Source: Ascarosepion bandense (lineage: Eukaryota > Mollusca > Cephalopoda > Sepiida > Sepiidae). From it: DNA of 64,000 bases. A model generated the notes under the pieces. It ran no database searches and was not told the DNA's origin. It worked only from the letters and a program-made list of their open reading frames with translations. Of this stretch, positions 42,066 to 53,382 are shown piece by piece. How positions within the stretch are numbered: position 1 is the first letter of the stretch; each line of letters opens with the position of its first letter. Location of the stretch: NCBI GenBank assembly GCA_037127315.1, contig JBBBDQ010000398.1:5625001-5689000 (forward strand), read 5' to 3'. Position numbers and translations under genes: made by a program.

Positions 42066-42079
42066 GTATTGTTTTCATA

Positions 42080-42155
42080 TTTTCTGACACTTACTAATCC
42101 ATGGTGTTTTAGTGGTTTTATTGCTTTGCTTGGAGTGAAATGATTAAGAAAAAAT
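42080..42155 (+). repeat. LINE-type 3' tail fragment
   Basis: TTTTAGTGGTTTTATTGC, TTTGCTTGGAGTGAAATG and A run: a diverged tail in plus orientation joined directly to the minus-strand LINE-D copy. Confidence 0.55.
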
Positions 42156-42189
42156 AATATATTATATGCCCTATGCTGCAAGTAAATCT

Positions 42190-42785
42190 TTTCGTGGCAA
42201 ATTTTTTATTGTTCCCCGAAGGCCTTTACCCCGTCAAATCTTTCCAAAACATCCTTAATTCCGTGCAAATGTATATGCTGAACTCAAATCGATAACTGTT
42301 TATTAAAGAAACATACCTTTTTTCAAGTTATCGGCCAGAAAAAAAATCGGACTATATCTCACTCCTTACCAACCTTCTCATATCTGATTCACCGCTGAAT
42401 TACTTGAGGCGTAGGATACTTATTTCGGCCTATTTACTTCCTTTGAGCAATTACTCTGCGATTTCTTTGGTTTCGGAACACAACTTCCGCGTAGTAATTG
42501 TAAAAAGGAAGTAAATAGGCCGAAAAATCGGTAAACTCCACGTGAAGTCATTCTGCAGTGAATAACATTTTTGAAGCGTGGTTACAGAGTGAGATAAACA
42601 GCGACAAGAAGTTCGATATTTTTCTGGTCGTTAATGTGAAAAAAAGTAGGTTTCGTCAATAAACAATAATCGATTTGAGTTCAGCATTTACATTTGCACG
42701 GAAATAAGGATGTCTTGGAAAGATTTGAAGGAATAAAGGCTTTCGGGGAACAAATTAAAAATTTACCCTTTTCGTCTTGTAAAAG
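42190..42785. repeat. Large fold-back element, arms of about 290 bp
   Basis: The left arm (42190-42480: TTGTTCCCCGAAGGCC, CAAATCTTTCCAAAACATCC, CCGTGCAAATGTATATGCTG, CGGCCTATTTACTTCCTT) is mirrored by the right arm (42490-42785: AAGGAAGTAAATAGGCCG, CAGCATTTACATTTGCACGG, GGATGTCTTGGAAAGATTTG, CTTTCGGGGAACAA). Loop of only about 10-20 bases (ACACAACTTCC). No coding sequence and no transposase-type terminal repeat I can name. Transcribed, it would make a nearly 300-bp hairpin. Confidence 0.85.
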
Positions 42786-43105
42786 TCTGTCTAATTTTTT
42801 ATCTTCTTTTCTGCTCAAGAAATGATAAATATTTTTAAATGATAAATATTTTTAAAAAAGTAAAAAAAAAGTATACGTTATTTAATGCCTTATTGAATGT
42901 TTTCAGTTAAAGTACATTTCTGCTGGGAGTGTCATATTTATTAATTTCTAAGAAGGGAAGTTAAATTAGATAGAGTGGATGTAATATTTAATATGTTCTT
43001 TATTTCCTCGGTCAACATCTGGTTTGAGCTCTTGGCTTGTAAACACAGAAGCGTCAAAGTCAGGATATTTCTACAATTCTCAGTGTATTCTACTCGGCAT
43101 ATATA

Positions 43106-43521
43106 CACTACCAGCCATAATTATTAGGCCACCCCAGTGTTTTAAAAATATGATTTATTTCATACTACTTTTTTAGTATTTATTGCCAAGTGAACAATTG
43201 TAAGTATAAACAGAACGTTTCTTTTGTTAATACTGCGAAATAACATGTGCATCAAATGAATTTATAAATATTTAATAATTACCTATATTTATAAATATTT
43301 AATAATTACCTATATTGCAGTTTCATCAATAAAAGAATGAAGAAAGCTTAGGGTTATTTGGACGAGTTCATCTTTGTTTCCTTGCACTGTAAAATTTTGC
43401 AAAGTAATAATAACAAATGAACCATTCGATTTTCATTCAGAATTATCCACTTGGCAATAAATGAAATACATCATGTCTTAAAAAAAAATCTGGGCTTGCC
43501 TAATAATTATGGCCGATAGTG
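43106..43521. mobile_element. Tc1/mariner-type MITE with TA target duplication
   Basis: Terminal inverted repeats of about 32 bp, CACTACCAGCCATAATTATT...CCCCAG on the left and the complement of CACTATCGGCCATAATTATT...GCCCAG on the right, differ at about four positions. They are flanked by TA on both sides. The 416-bp interior is non-coding and contains a 27-bp tandem duplication (43261-43287 and 43288-43314). Mobilised in trans by a Tc1/mariner transposase, if at all. Confidence 0.85.
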
Positions 43522-43556
<35 letters not shown>

Positions 43557-43636
43557 AATATTGACGAAATTACGTTGGCACTTAGCGAGCTTTTAATATA
43601 TACGCGGAATAATTGAAAACTGAAAGTAGAAGCATA

Positions 43637-43947
43637 TCAGTCGGTTAACTGGCATACGTGATACAGGCTTTGGGTGATCATATCTCGAAAGATACATAAT
43701 TGACTGGACAGAAGATTATCCCGCAGTAGGTTGCCACTGCTTTTTGCGGTAGACTGTTTGCCAGCCAAGGCTATAGAACCAAATCTATCCCATATTTTAA
43801 CCCATAACTTGAGGGAAGAGACAGATTAATACCTTTTTCTAGGGTATTTGTCCGTAAGTGAATGCAAGAAATTCAACTGGAATTTGAACTCGGCTCCCCC
43901 ATTTGTCGTTCTAAGTCGATATCCACTGCATCACAAGGCACATCCTA
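43637..43947 (-). mobile_element. SINE-C copy
   Basis: Minus-strand full-length copy from CAGTCGGTTAACTGGCATAC to GATATCCACTGCATCACAAG. Preceded by a (GT)n run at 43532-43556. Confidence 0.85.
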
Positions 43948-44074
43948 AAAAGCATATATGCTTTCTGAATAAAAAAAAGAAGTTATTATAGCTTCTAAAG
44001 CCTTATGGAATGCGGTGGGAAAGATTTGAATGAACAATTTTGATGTGATAGTTCTGTCATTTGTGGTTGGCGTT

Positions 44075-44265
44075 TTGTACAGTGATTCGGAAAGAAAAAC
44101 CGGAGATCTCAGTTCGAATTCCAGTTAAGATTGTTACATTCACTTACACGCAAATGCATTGGTTAAATTTGTTCCCACCTCAGAGTTAAAGAGCAATACA
44201 GACTGAGTACTAAAGCCTAAGTTAGAAACCAGCCTACAGCTGGAACTAACGATCACTTAATGCCG
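44075..44265 (+). mobile_element. SINE-C fragment, diverged
   Basis: TTTGTACAGTGATTCGGAAAG, CAGTTCGAATTCCAGTTAAG, CATTCACTTACACGCAAATG, AAACCAGCCTACAGCTGGAA; tail absent. Confidence 0.65.
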
Positions 44266-44389
44266 GAATTCAATCTTCGAATTGAAAAGTGGTATAATTG
44301 TGAAAGCATTTACTCACAAACAGAAAGTGAGCGATGGATTCACCATTATACGGTTTATATCTTATTTCAATATTATGTCTAGAGATTAA

Positions 44390-45110
44390 CTAGCAGTATA
44401 GCCCGGGGTTTCTTGGGTGTAATGAAAGTAATAGTTGTTTCCAGTTAAAGCGTAACCGTAGACTGAAAGAAAAATGGATGGATGTCAAAGTCAAATTTTG
44501 ATTTCCTGGTATCGATATTAAATATGTTTTTTTTTTTCGTCGTAAACTGAATTTTGAAGGCTAAATAAGTCCACTGAATTAATGGTATCATGGCTGAGAC
44601 TAAGAACTACAATTATATCTACTTAGAGCTAAACCCAAAGCAAAAACTAAAATAAAAGGGCTGAAAAAATACAGACCTACAGGCAGATAAACAGACACAC
44701 ATACACACCTTTTATATATATACATTATCGATTTTCTACACTATTGTAAGAACTGCAACCTTGAAACTTCTGAATATCGTTTCTTATGCCTTTGTCTATG
44801 AGTGTATCAAATTTGATGAAAATCGGACCATTTCTTCTATAACCCGATTTTTTTCGATTATCGAATTTCGATATTTATCGAAAATCGATAATAGATATTT
44901 TTCGATTCTCAATTTTCTGAGCTAGGTTTTGTGTCGATATTTATATTTTTGTGTCGGATTTTCTTAGCTAGGTTTTGTGTCGATATTTAACTCGCAGACG
45001 CTTATAGTAAAATTGTATAAATTTTCAAGAAAATCGGTTCAGCCGTTTCAGAGTGTATAGGTAACGGACACACACACACAGACAAAGTTCCATTTATAAA
45101 TAAGTTTAGA
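44390..45110 (-). mobile_element. Non-autonomous Helitron, both termini intact
   Basis: CTAG at 44390-44393 after host A, and GTTTAGA ending at 45110 before host T. The 3' hairpin region reads GCCCGGGGTTTCTTGGGTG, a partly mutated stem. The interior keeps GCAACCTTGAAACTTCTG and TCAGCCGTTTCAGAGTG. Around 44860-45000 are repeats of ATCGATAATAGATATTTTTC and TTAGCTAGGTTTTGTGTCG, partly inverted. At 721 bp it is longer than the 25-kb copy because of the internal segment. Confidence 0.85.
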
Positions 45111-45512
45111 TAGATGTTAAAAAGGAGCGAGTATGTTTTGTAGCATCCAAATCGAATCAAAAATTTATATTTGTTACGGCGTTATTTTTTTCCACTTACT
45201 CTTTTATGCGAATTTTGCTTTTCAGAACATATGGTATATGAAAGCGTATAAAACCCCCATTGCATTGGCTATCTGAAGTCTACAGTCTTCTTTCGTTTAA
45301 TTTAAGAACTAAAGAAACGTATAGCTTTTGAAATAGACATTTAACTCCTCGCAGTTTCCCTGTTTTGATCGTGATATTTTTCACAAATATACCACGTGAT
45401 GAAGAAGCCCGAACTTTTAAAAAATCCCTGCTAAGCGACCCTTGGAATATACGGGGTATCCGCCCATATTCGTACGCAATTGCAACGAATTCAACTAGAA
45501 CTAGCACAACTA

Positions 45513-45845
45513 CAAATCGGAGATCACAGTTCGAATTCCAATTGAATTCATTGCATTCGCAAACACGCAAATACCCTTGGAAAAGTTATGAATCCCTCGC
45601 TTCTTTCTGAAGTTATGGGTTAAACAGATTAGGTTCTATAGCTTTGGTTGGCAACCAGTTTACCACAGAAAACAATGACAACCTACTGCGTGAAAATATT
45701 CTGCTCAGTCAATCATGTCTCTTTCGAAAAATCATCGTTTACGCGTGTATCACATAACTGATCTAACGCGTGTATCACATAACTGATCTAACGCGTGTAT
45801 CACATAACTGATCTAACGCGTGTATCACATAACTGACTGATCCTC
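45513..45845 (+). mobile_element. SINE-C copy with an expanded tail
   Basis: Body from the B box (CAGTTCGAATTCC) through GGTTGGCAACCAGTTTACC to CGTGTATCACATAACTG. The tail unit ACGCGTGTATCACATAACTG ATCTA (25 bp) is repeated four times at 45741-45838. The A-box head is missing. Bases 45111-45512 and 45846-46890 hold no recognised repeat. Confidence 0.8.
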
Positions 45846-46892
45846 CAAAAATTCATATCATTTAAAAGGTGATTACTATGTCACAACAAATCTCAAACAA
45901 ACGAAACTGAATAGGCATCATGCTGAAAAATAAAAACATTTATCAAAATTTAAACAAGATATCCAAAGGGATGTCTATATTATAATCAATTTCATAAAGC
46001 TTCATATACATTCATTATGTGCACTACCTGTTAGACGACACATGTCAAGTCGGTAATCCAGCACATGCCAAACACGCCGTAGCAAATCTTGCGTAACATT
46101 CTCTAGTGATTCAGGGATTCTGCTTAAGATGTTCTAGGATTTCAGAAAGTGGGGATATAGTCCTGTCCTTTTACATAAACCGATAGAAAAAAATCACAAG
46201 GTATCAAGTCTGGTAAACGAGGTGGCCATTTTAGGGGTACTTAGTTATTTGTTATTGGCACGCACGAGCCAACGTTCTGGTAGATTCTTACTGATAAATC
46301 CATGTATATTATTTGTTAAATACTTTTCTGCTATATTTGAAATCGGTAAAGAAATAAATGATTCTTTCTTTTTTAATTGATGTATTTAATCAAGCTTATA
46401 TTCCCCTATGTTATCTATGAAATAACCCCATTTATTGATAAATAGTTGATCACTCGTACGTAAAATTCGCTGGTTTCAATGCAAAGAATTGTTATTTTTT
46501 AACCTCTTCTTTCTTAAAAATGGCAAAGTCTTCCAAAAAAAAAAAAAAAAATGATGGTTAGATAGGGAAAGATTAGTAGTGTAAGATGGAGAACGTATAG
46601 TCTTTTCTTAAGTTACTCAGCCAATAGATCGTCTTGTATTATCGAGTGGACCTAATATTATTTTACGATTAACTGGTGATGGCCATTTTTGTCGTTTGTT
46701 TTAGGTTGTTTTTTGTTGGTTTTTTTTTTGTACTGATCCTAACTTACCGCTATTCTTCTCCATATTAACTGTGTCGTTTTGACCTTGGCGCAACCTGACA
46801 GATATTTCACCAGACACAGCGCATTATTTTCATCATTTTTTAATTCATTTTCTAAAACGTTGTTCGAAAATGGAATGATTTCTCTTTTTACA

Positions 46893-47195
46893 GTGGTCGT
46901 CGTTATGGAAACGAAAAAGAAAATTAATACTGAGCATCAGGACGAGATAGCTGAAGTTCCTGGGACATGCAATGAGGAAGGAGGGCCTGGAGAATCTGAT
47001 ACTATCAGGCCAGATAGAGGGAAGGAGAGACGGCAGAAAACAGCTTGTAACATAGTTGACGGGCCTGAGCAGGTGTATGACAGAACGGGGGTTGGGTGGT
47101 GTAACAAAAGAAATTGTGCTAAGATCCACCAGGGATAGGGAGACGTGGAAGGTCACAATCGACTACGTCCTGAAAGAACAAGACACATAGATGAA
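46893..47195 (+). pseudogene. RTE-like LINE reverse transcriptase C-terminus
   Basis: Reads METKRKLILSIRTR-type sequence, then LKFLGHAMRKEGLENL-type sequence, then LTGLSRCMTERGLGGVTK and DRETWKVTIDYVLKEQDT, with at least one frameshift. It ends CACATAGATGAAG, matching the CACATAGAAGAAG end of the 54- and 58-kb copies. 5'-truncated. Dead. Confidence 0.75.
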
Positions 47196-48480
47196 GTCAT
47201 TTATGTTTAAAAAGAAGCCACATTTCATTCCACTCTCTCGATTTCTCTCTCCATTTGGCCCCTTTTTTCGCATTCTCTCGTTGGCCTTTTATCTTTCACT
47301 CACGCTTAAAAGCGCTACATGTCTTTCACCTCCTTTCAATATAATTCTGACTTGTTGTCCGCTAAGCCTTTTTGGATCTCATCCACCTTTGACTCACGTT
47401 TTTCATTTCGCGATGTTTTTCACTAACTCCCTTTGACCTTTTTACCTATCTGTCACTCTTATAGTTATATATAACTTTCGCTCACTGGCAACATAACTCT
47501 TCACTGCCTTTATGTAACTGTTTTTCAAGTCTCCGCCTCTCTCTTTTTTTCTCTCTTGTTTTCTCTCTTTTCTCTCTCTCTTTTCTCCTCTTTCTTTATC
47601 TCTGTCTCTCTCTCTCTTTTCCTCTCCTCTTTTCTCTCTCTTCTCTCCCTCTTTTCTTCCCTTGCTTTCTTTCTCTTCTCTCTCTTGATTTTTCACTCTC
47701 TTTCCTTCTCTTGTTTTCTCTTTTTTCTCTCTCTCTTTTCCTCTCTTGCTTTCTTTCTCATCACATTCTCTCTTTTCCTCTCTTGCTTTCTCTCTTCTTT
47801 TTTTCCTCTCTTCTTTTCTCTCTCTTTTCCCCCTCTATTTCTCTATCTTGCTTTCTCTCTCTTCTCTTTCTTTTCTTTTCTTGCTTTCTCTCTCTTTCCT
47901 CTGTTACGCTCTTTTTCTATTCTCCTTTGTTCTTTTCGTCATCTTTCTTTTGCTGCTTATTTTTATCTCGCTCACTATTCATTTAAATTTCTTTCGCTCA
48001 CTTTCAATATAACTCCTCGCTATTTTTGTCTATCTATTTGCTCTTTCTCTCTCTCTCTCTCTTTCTCCCTTTTTGTTCTCTTTCTTTTGCCATCTTTCTT
48101 TCATATTTTATCTTTCAATCTATTTTGTCCTCTTTCGAATTGTCTTTCACTGTTTCTCTTTCACTCTCACTTTCACTCTTTTACTCTCTTTATGTCTATT
48201 TCGCGCTCTCTATATATATGATTCTCCACCTCTCTGTTGATATTTCTCTTACTGACGTTACCGGTATCCATCTTTTTTGCTGTGCGGCGATATTTTCCTC
48301 TCTCTTAGCGTCTACCACACCCTCTCTCTTTCTTTATTCTTCTTCCATTTTCTTTTGCTTCTCTTTCATTTTCACACTCTCCGTTTTTGTTTTCTTTCGC
48401 TCTCTTGCTCGTTTTCTTTACTTCTCATTCGCTTTCTTTGTTATTTCGTGTTCTCGTTCTCCTACTCGGACTGTCTCTTG
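47196..48480. repeat. Pyrimidine-rich low-complexity tract, about 1.3 kb
   Basis: Plus strand is dominated by CTCTCT, TTTCTC and TTCCTC strings, densest at 47525-47900. Long frames in all three plus phases (up to 221 codons) translate to Ser/Leu/Phe repeats and are not genes. Confidence 0.9.
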
Positions 48481-48995
48481 AATCATTTTAGCAACTTTAA
48501 GTAAATTCTCCCGGAACGTGATATTTACGCTACTGGTAGAAAAAAAAGAAACATCCGGGTCTCCAAGTACAGCAAGGCCCGGTTGAATAGAGAGAAAAAT
48601 AATAATAATAATGATCTGAAGATAAAAGCAATGAACAACTGCGAGAATTAAATATAAATAAATAAAAAAAAAGAAACCGGAAGAAAAAGTAACGGAATAG
48701 AGAAAGAAAATGAAAAAAAAATACTGACGTTGGAGTCTTTATTTAAACAAACAGTTCGGTGTGCTATTTATCGGCAGATGGCCAAACGATGAATTCCTAC
48801 TGTTATGGCAGAAAAGTAACTAAAGAATAAAAAAATACATAGAATAAAAAAGAGAAATATAAAAATGAAGCCATATAAACATATGTTGCAGCGTGTTGAA
48901 TATTCGTAAGTCGTTTAAATCGCCAACTAAAGTAACTTAAAATACTACAGCGTTTATTCAGGTCTTAATATACGAAATCTATCAATTTTTAAAAA

Positions 48996-49265
48996 AATTA
49001 TTTCATCCTAAGTAAAGCAAGAAAGACACTAAAACACAAAGTTACAGATTGTGAAATAATGAGAAAAAGAAAAAGATTTTATTAATGAGGGACAAGAATA
49101 AAAGAAGAGAAATCAGGAAGACAGTAGATAAAGATTGACATTGCATTTAAATTTTTAAATATCAAATCTGGCTAGAAAACAGGAGGCTGAAAAAGTCTAC
49201 TAAATGCGATAAGTGCAAGAAAAGAAACTATTAACATAGAACTTACGGTTAAATTTACGGAAAAC
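48996..49265 (-). pseudogene. LINE-D 3' end, strongly decayed
   Basis: TTTCATCCTAAGTAAAGCAAG (tail complement), GACATTGCATTTAAATTTTT, AATGCGATAAGTGCAAGAAA and AGAACTTACGGTTAAATTTAC follow the LINE-D minus-strand order. Confidence 0.55.
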
Positions 49266-49338
49266 AAGTGCATTCATTTGTTAAAACCTCTTGGCATTTT
49301 CATTAAAAGCCGACAATTATATTATTTTTACAAGAATT

Positions 49339-49407
49339 CTAAAACCAATTATTATTTCACCTGAAAAAGGTGCTAAAACCAATTAGTATTTCACCTGAAA
49401 AAGGTGC
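49339..49407. repeat. 34-bp tandem duplication
   Basis: CTAAAACCAATTATTATTTC ACCTGAAAAAGGTG is repeated twice with one difference. ACCTTTTTCAGGTG-type symmetry within the unit allows a small hairpin. Confidence 0.85.
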
Positions 49408-49727
49408 TTAAACAATAATCGTAAATACCGTAAACTGCTGACGCAAAAAAATAAAAAGATTTTTAATGTGGTAGAAATGATTAAAAAAAAATTAATAAAA
49501 TAATTAAAAAAATACTTTTGTTGTTTCTCTTAACAGAAATTTTCTATCAATACTATACATATATAATTCCACAAAAAATCTTATATAATATAATATAATG
49601 ACAATCTTATATAATATATGTATAACTACAAAAGTTGACAGTGAGGTCGAAACAAATTGGTAACAGTCTGTTTTATGCTTGAACGCAATTTTCATGGCCT
49701 GAAAAATGAAAGTTTCTTTGTAGAAAT

Positions 49728-50024
49728 GATCAGTCAGTCAGTTCAGTGCCATACGTGATGCACGCTTGGGCCATCATATCTCAAAAGAGACATGACTTAC
49801 AGAGCAGAAGATTATCCCGCAGTAGGTTGCCATTGTTTTCTGCGGTAGACTGGCTATAGAACCCAATCCCTCCTGTTATTTAACTCGTAAGTGGAGGAAA
49901 GAAACGAACTAATAGCTTTCCCAAGAATATTTGCGCGTAAGTGAATGCAAGAAATTCAACTGGAATTCGAACTCAGCTCCCCGATTTCTCGTACCAAGTC
50001 GATATGCACTGCAACACAGTACAT
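49728..50024 (-). mobile_element. SINE-C copy
   Basis: Minus-strand copy from CAGTCAGTCAGTTCAGTGCC to GATATGCACTGCAACACAG, with a small deletion at CTGGCTATAG where the GGTTGCCAGCCAAGG block should be. Confidence 0.85.
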
Positions 50025-50431
50025 GATAGAAAAAAGAACAAATAAGAAACGTATCTTAATTTAACAAGTTTCACTTTTATTAAATCTTCTCTAAAGAGAG
50101 CGAGAAAAATTAAAAATAAAATAAGATAGTATAGTGCTATGTTGTGATTTTTTTTTCTTATTAATCAGATTTTTGTCACGTATTGAAGAATTAGGTTATT
50201 ATTTTTAAATGTATATGCGCGAAATATGTAGTTGTAGTGACCGGTTAGTGCCGGAAGTAAGATACAGAATACAGAAAATAGTTTCAAAACAGTGTATTAG
50301 TATTGCAAGAACATATGTACAAAGTAAGTGCTAATAATCAGCAAATAGAAATAAGCAGGTCCGAACGGTACATTTACGCTGCTTATTGACTGAATCGTAT
50401 ATGGCTCAACTGTGCACTTAGCTATTTTTGT

Positions 50432-50720
50432 TTTAATCATTTCACCCCAAACAAGTCATTCCACTGCCACTATTGCGCTTGGGGCTACATAGGGGGAGGT
50501 AAATAGGAAGAGGTTAGATATAAGAAATGTCAGAAGGGGAGTGATAGATAATTGGGTGGGTGGGAAGAGTGTTTGAAAGAATGAAAGTTAGTTTGTTAGG
50601 AGGTGTCTATCGACCTTACATTTAAACTCCTGGAGATTGTAGCCGTCGGGGAAGCAGTCATGTGGAAGAGAATTCCACAGTCGGGAAGTGCGAGAAAAGA
50701 AACTGTTGGAGTAGAACTCA
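50432..50720 (-). pseudogene. LINE-D-type 3' end, minus strand
   Basis: Tail reverse complement (CAAACAAGTCATTCCACTGC, CACTATTGCGC) at 50445-50485, UTR, then NSHMTASP/RLWNSLPHDCFPDGYN-type coding to 50720. Second tail subtype. Confidence 0.7.
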
Positions 50721-51034
50721 GGAAGTCACGCAAATAGCTATAACAAGAGGAAGAGTCCTATCCATCGTAGAAGGGCACCATAACAATTTTGGATGGTATA
50801 GTATAATAGTGTATGTGCTTGTTTTCTTTTTATTTAGTCAATGCACAGTTAGACAACGTTCTAAGGATAAAAGCGCCATAATGCAATACATACCTCCAGA
50901 AATTTGAAAACGGCACGCTGTACAGCTCAGCATTCGCACCAAATGCTCCAATGCAATCATTTTAGAGAGTTTGTGTGTCAATCTGAGGACAGTGCAGAAT
51001 ATTTCGAAAGAGTTGGATGATATATCCAGTCAAT

Positions 51035-51456
51035 AACATGGTGTTTGAAGTGGTCACTAATGATGGCGATATTATGCCTCCATTCGTCTTCCCACGGGGC
51101 CTCAAACTCAAAACAGAGGCCTACATCAAGTGCCCTGAGGAAGAAACGCTAATTCTGGTTGTAGATGCCTGTTCAGGCATTTTGGAGTTTCTTAACTCCC
51201 ACAGAGTCCACCTGTGGTTTATACTGCAACTATGCTGAACAATGGTAACTTTCAGTTTCTGGGAAAATATCAGATATGAACACAATGGTTTGTGACAATG
51301 CTAAGGCAAACATTGATGGCCTCTAAGCAGTTAATTTCATTAACAAGCCACTTCCTAATGGTGCAACATGCTTGGATTGTCTCCTCAAACTGATATTAAT
51401 AACAAGTGGCTTTTATGATCAATGCCACATTCAAACAATAACATTGTAACCACATG

Positions 51457-51491
<35 letters not shown>

Positions 51492-52215
51492 GTATATTTT
51501 GGAAGTAATCTTTCTTTTCAATATGTTTTTTAAAAACAACTGAAGATTTTATTTATATTTTTTTAATTTTTCCAGTATTCTTACAAGGTTACTTTTTGCT
51601 GGAGATAATAATTATGGAAAACTCTGTACTATGTTGCACAAGCAGGAGATTGGTCATCAGGCAATTTCTGCGCCCACAAATCCCTTTACATTTGGTCCCC
51701 TAACTCCCTAGTCTGAAACCCCTTTGATCATTTTGTGTAGGGCTCAGTTTAGTTAAGGACCACCAAAACTCCTTGTACCACCAAAGATGAACTGAAGGCA
51801 AAGATAATGGAAGTATAACTGATGTGCGTTGTGGTGCAGTGGATAACGGCTCGAAACGAGAAATCAGGGAACCGAGTTCGAATTCCAGTTAAATTTATTG
51901 CATTCGCTTACGCGTTAATACCCTTGAAAAAGATATTAATCCGTGTTTTTCCTACATCTTTGGGTCAAATAACAAGATAGATTGGGTGTTATAGCCGTGG
52001 TTAATAACCAGTCTACTGCAGGAAGTAATTGTAATCTTCAGCGGAAAAATCTTCTGCTCAGTCAGTCATGTGTCGAAAGAGACATGATTGCCCAAACGTG
52101 TATCACGTATGGCGCTTAACTAACTGACACCAACATAAATAAGGAGACTGTCCAAAAGGGATGCAGTATATTTAGAAGTTGTCTGGAGACCGTGCTAGAA
52201 GTCAATGGCGATTTT
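51035..52215 (+). pseudogene. Mariner-like transposase pseudogene interrupted by a SINE
   Basis: The first block (about 51038-51180) reads MVFEVVTNDGDIMPPFVFPR, then GLKLKTEAYIKC, matching the MVFGVVSSEGHIMPPHFF region around the first catalytic Asp of a cephalopod/arthropod-type mariner. The second block (about 51640-51815) reads HKSLYIWSPNSLVSNPFDHF, matching the WPPNSPDLNPLDYY box with the catalytic Asp changed to Asn in SPDLN, then TKDELKAKIMEV. After the SINE (51821-52126) it resumes as NINKETVQKGCSIFRSCLET, then VLEVNGDFNEQI, the usual end. The middle (about 51250-51600) is decayed and contains (TA)n. N-terminal helix-turn-helix region not identified. Confidence 0.75.
51821..52126 (+). 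mobile_element. SINE-C copy inserted in the mariner
   Basis: Full-length from GATGTGCGTTGTGGTGCAGT to CACGTATGGCGCTTAACTAA. Short flanking AACTGA on both sides may be the target duplication, but it overlaps the GACTGAC-type tail, so its length is uncertain. Confidence 0.85.
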
Positions 52216-52665
52216 AATGAACAAATTTACTTTTTACTATTTTAATATGTTTTTGCGTAATTTTTGTAAACACATCTGTTAAAATGAGATACCAGAGTTA
52301 TGTTCATTTTGCCTAATTTATACGACAATTTATCTATCGAATCCTGTATATATAGAAAAATGCCAAGTCAAATTAGTTAATGGCCTTATTCATAGATGGC
52401 AAATCGCATGGCATTTTAGAAATATGAATTTTTAAAACTATCATCTGTGATGAAGGTTTTGTTTGAGTAATTTTATTGATTCACCTGGCAGAAACAATAA
52501 ATGAAATTAAATTTAAATGAGTGATGAGATAGATTAAGACAAAGAAACAATTTGAATTGTAATGTTTTTATTCTCTTCACGAAGAAAATAATCGAAACGG
52601 TATTATTTTTAAATAGAAAATAGGGAGAACAATATTTCCTCACTCAAAAAGATAATTCGTGAATT

Positions 52666-53165
52666 TCCTATCTGTCGGCCCCAATGTGAACTATATAAGA
52701 TATACAGATGATATAGTGCTGATAGCAGACACGGAAAGGAGATTACAAGACTTACTGCAGAAGGTAGATAAAGAAAGCGAAAAGTAAGGATTAAATATAA
52801 ACTACAAGGAAACTGAATGCATGGTCATCAGTAAAAAGTGAAGACAAAAATGCCAATTACAGGTCGAGGGTACTGAAATAAATCAGGTACAGTAATTTAA
52901 ATACCAGGGAAATGTTCTGACAGACAAACGTAAAATGTGACATTGAGATCCGAAGTTGTATTGGCATGGCCAAGGACGCATTCCAGAAGCAGTGTCGAGT
53001 ATTGTGAGACAGGAACATTTCGTTGGAAACAAAGAAAAGAGTACAGTACTGTTATGCGATATCTAACCTCCTGTATGGCAACGAATGCTGGACAATCTCC
53101 TAAAAAATGAAGGGGAGAATCTAAGCACTATAAATGTGGTTCTGAAGGCTCATCATAATTCAGCT
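52666..53165 (+). pseudogene. RTE-like LINE reverse transcriptase fragment with YTDD box
   Basis: Reads NYIRYTDDIVLIADTERRLQ with the catalytic YTDD at 52701-52712, then NINYKETECMVISKK, QCQLQVEGTEINQVQ, and DIEIRSCIGMAKDAFQK. It continues RNISLETKKRVQYCYAISNL-type and LYGNECWTIS. Stops and shifts are present. 5'-truncated just before the catalytic box, as is the next copy. Confidence 0.8.
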
Positions 53166-53382
53166 CTCAGTCAGGGATGAAAAGCAGAGCAGACTAGAAC
53201 TTTGAATTCCAAACCAATTTAAATAGAGATGGGCACTCTCAAGCTATTTTATCTTTGACACAGGAATGCTGCTACCCCTTCAGAAAATGTGGTGTTCTTT
53301 CTACGAACAAAATGAGTTACCTGACGTCTGATCTTCCTGAAAGAACTAGAAACCCTGTCATTTTTCATCATTGACGGCAAAT

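Noticed and set aside
45365..45610. 81-codon frame as a host exon
   Set aside because: Its second half is SINE-C sequence (QFEFQLNSLHSQ translates the B-box region).
47556..48481. 221- and 151-codon frames
   Set aside because: Pure pyrimidine low-complexity sequence giving Ser/Leu/Phe strings in all three frames.
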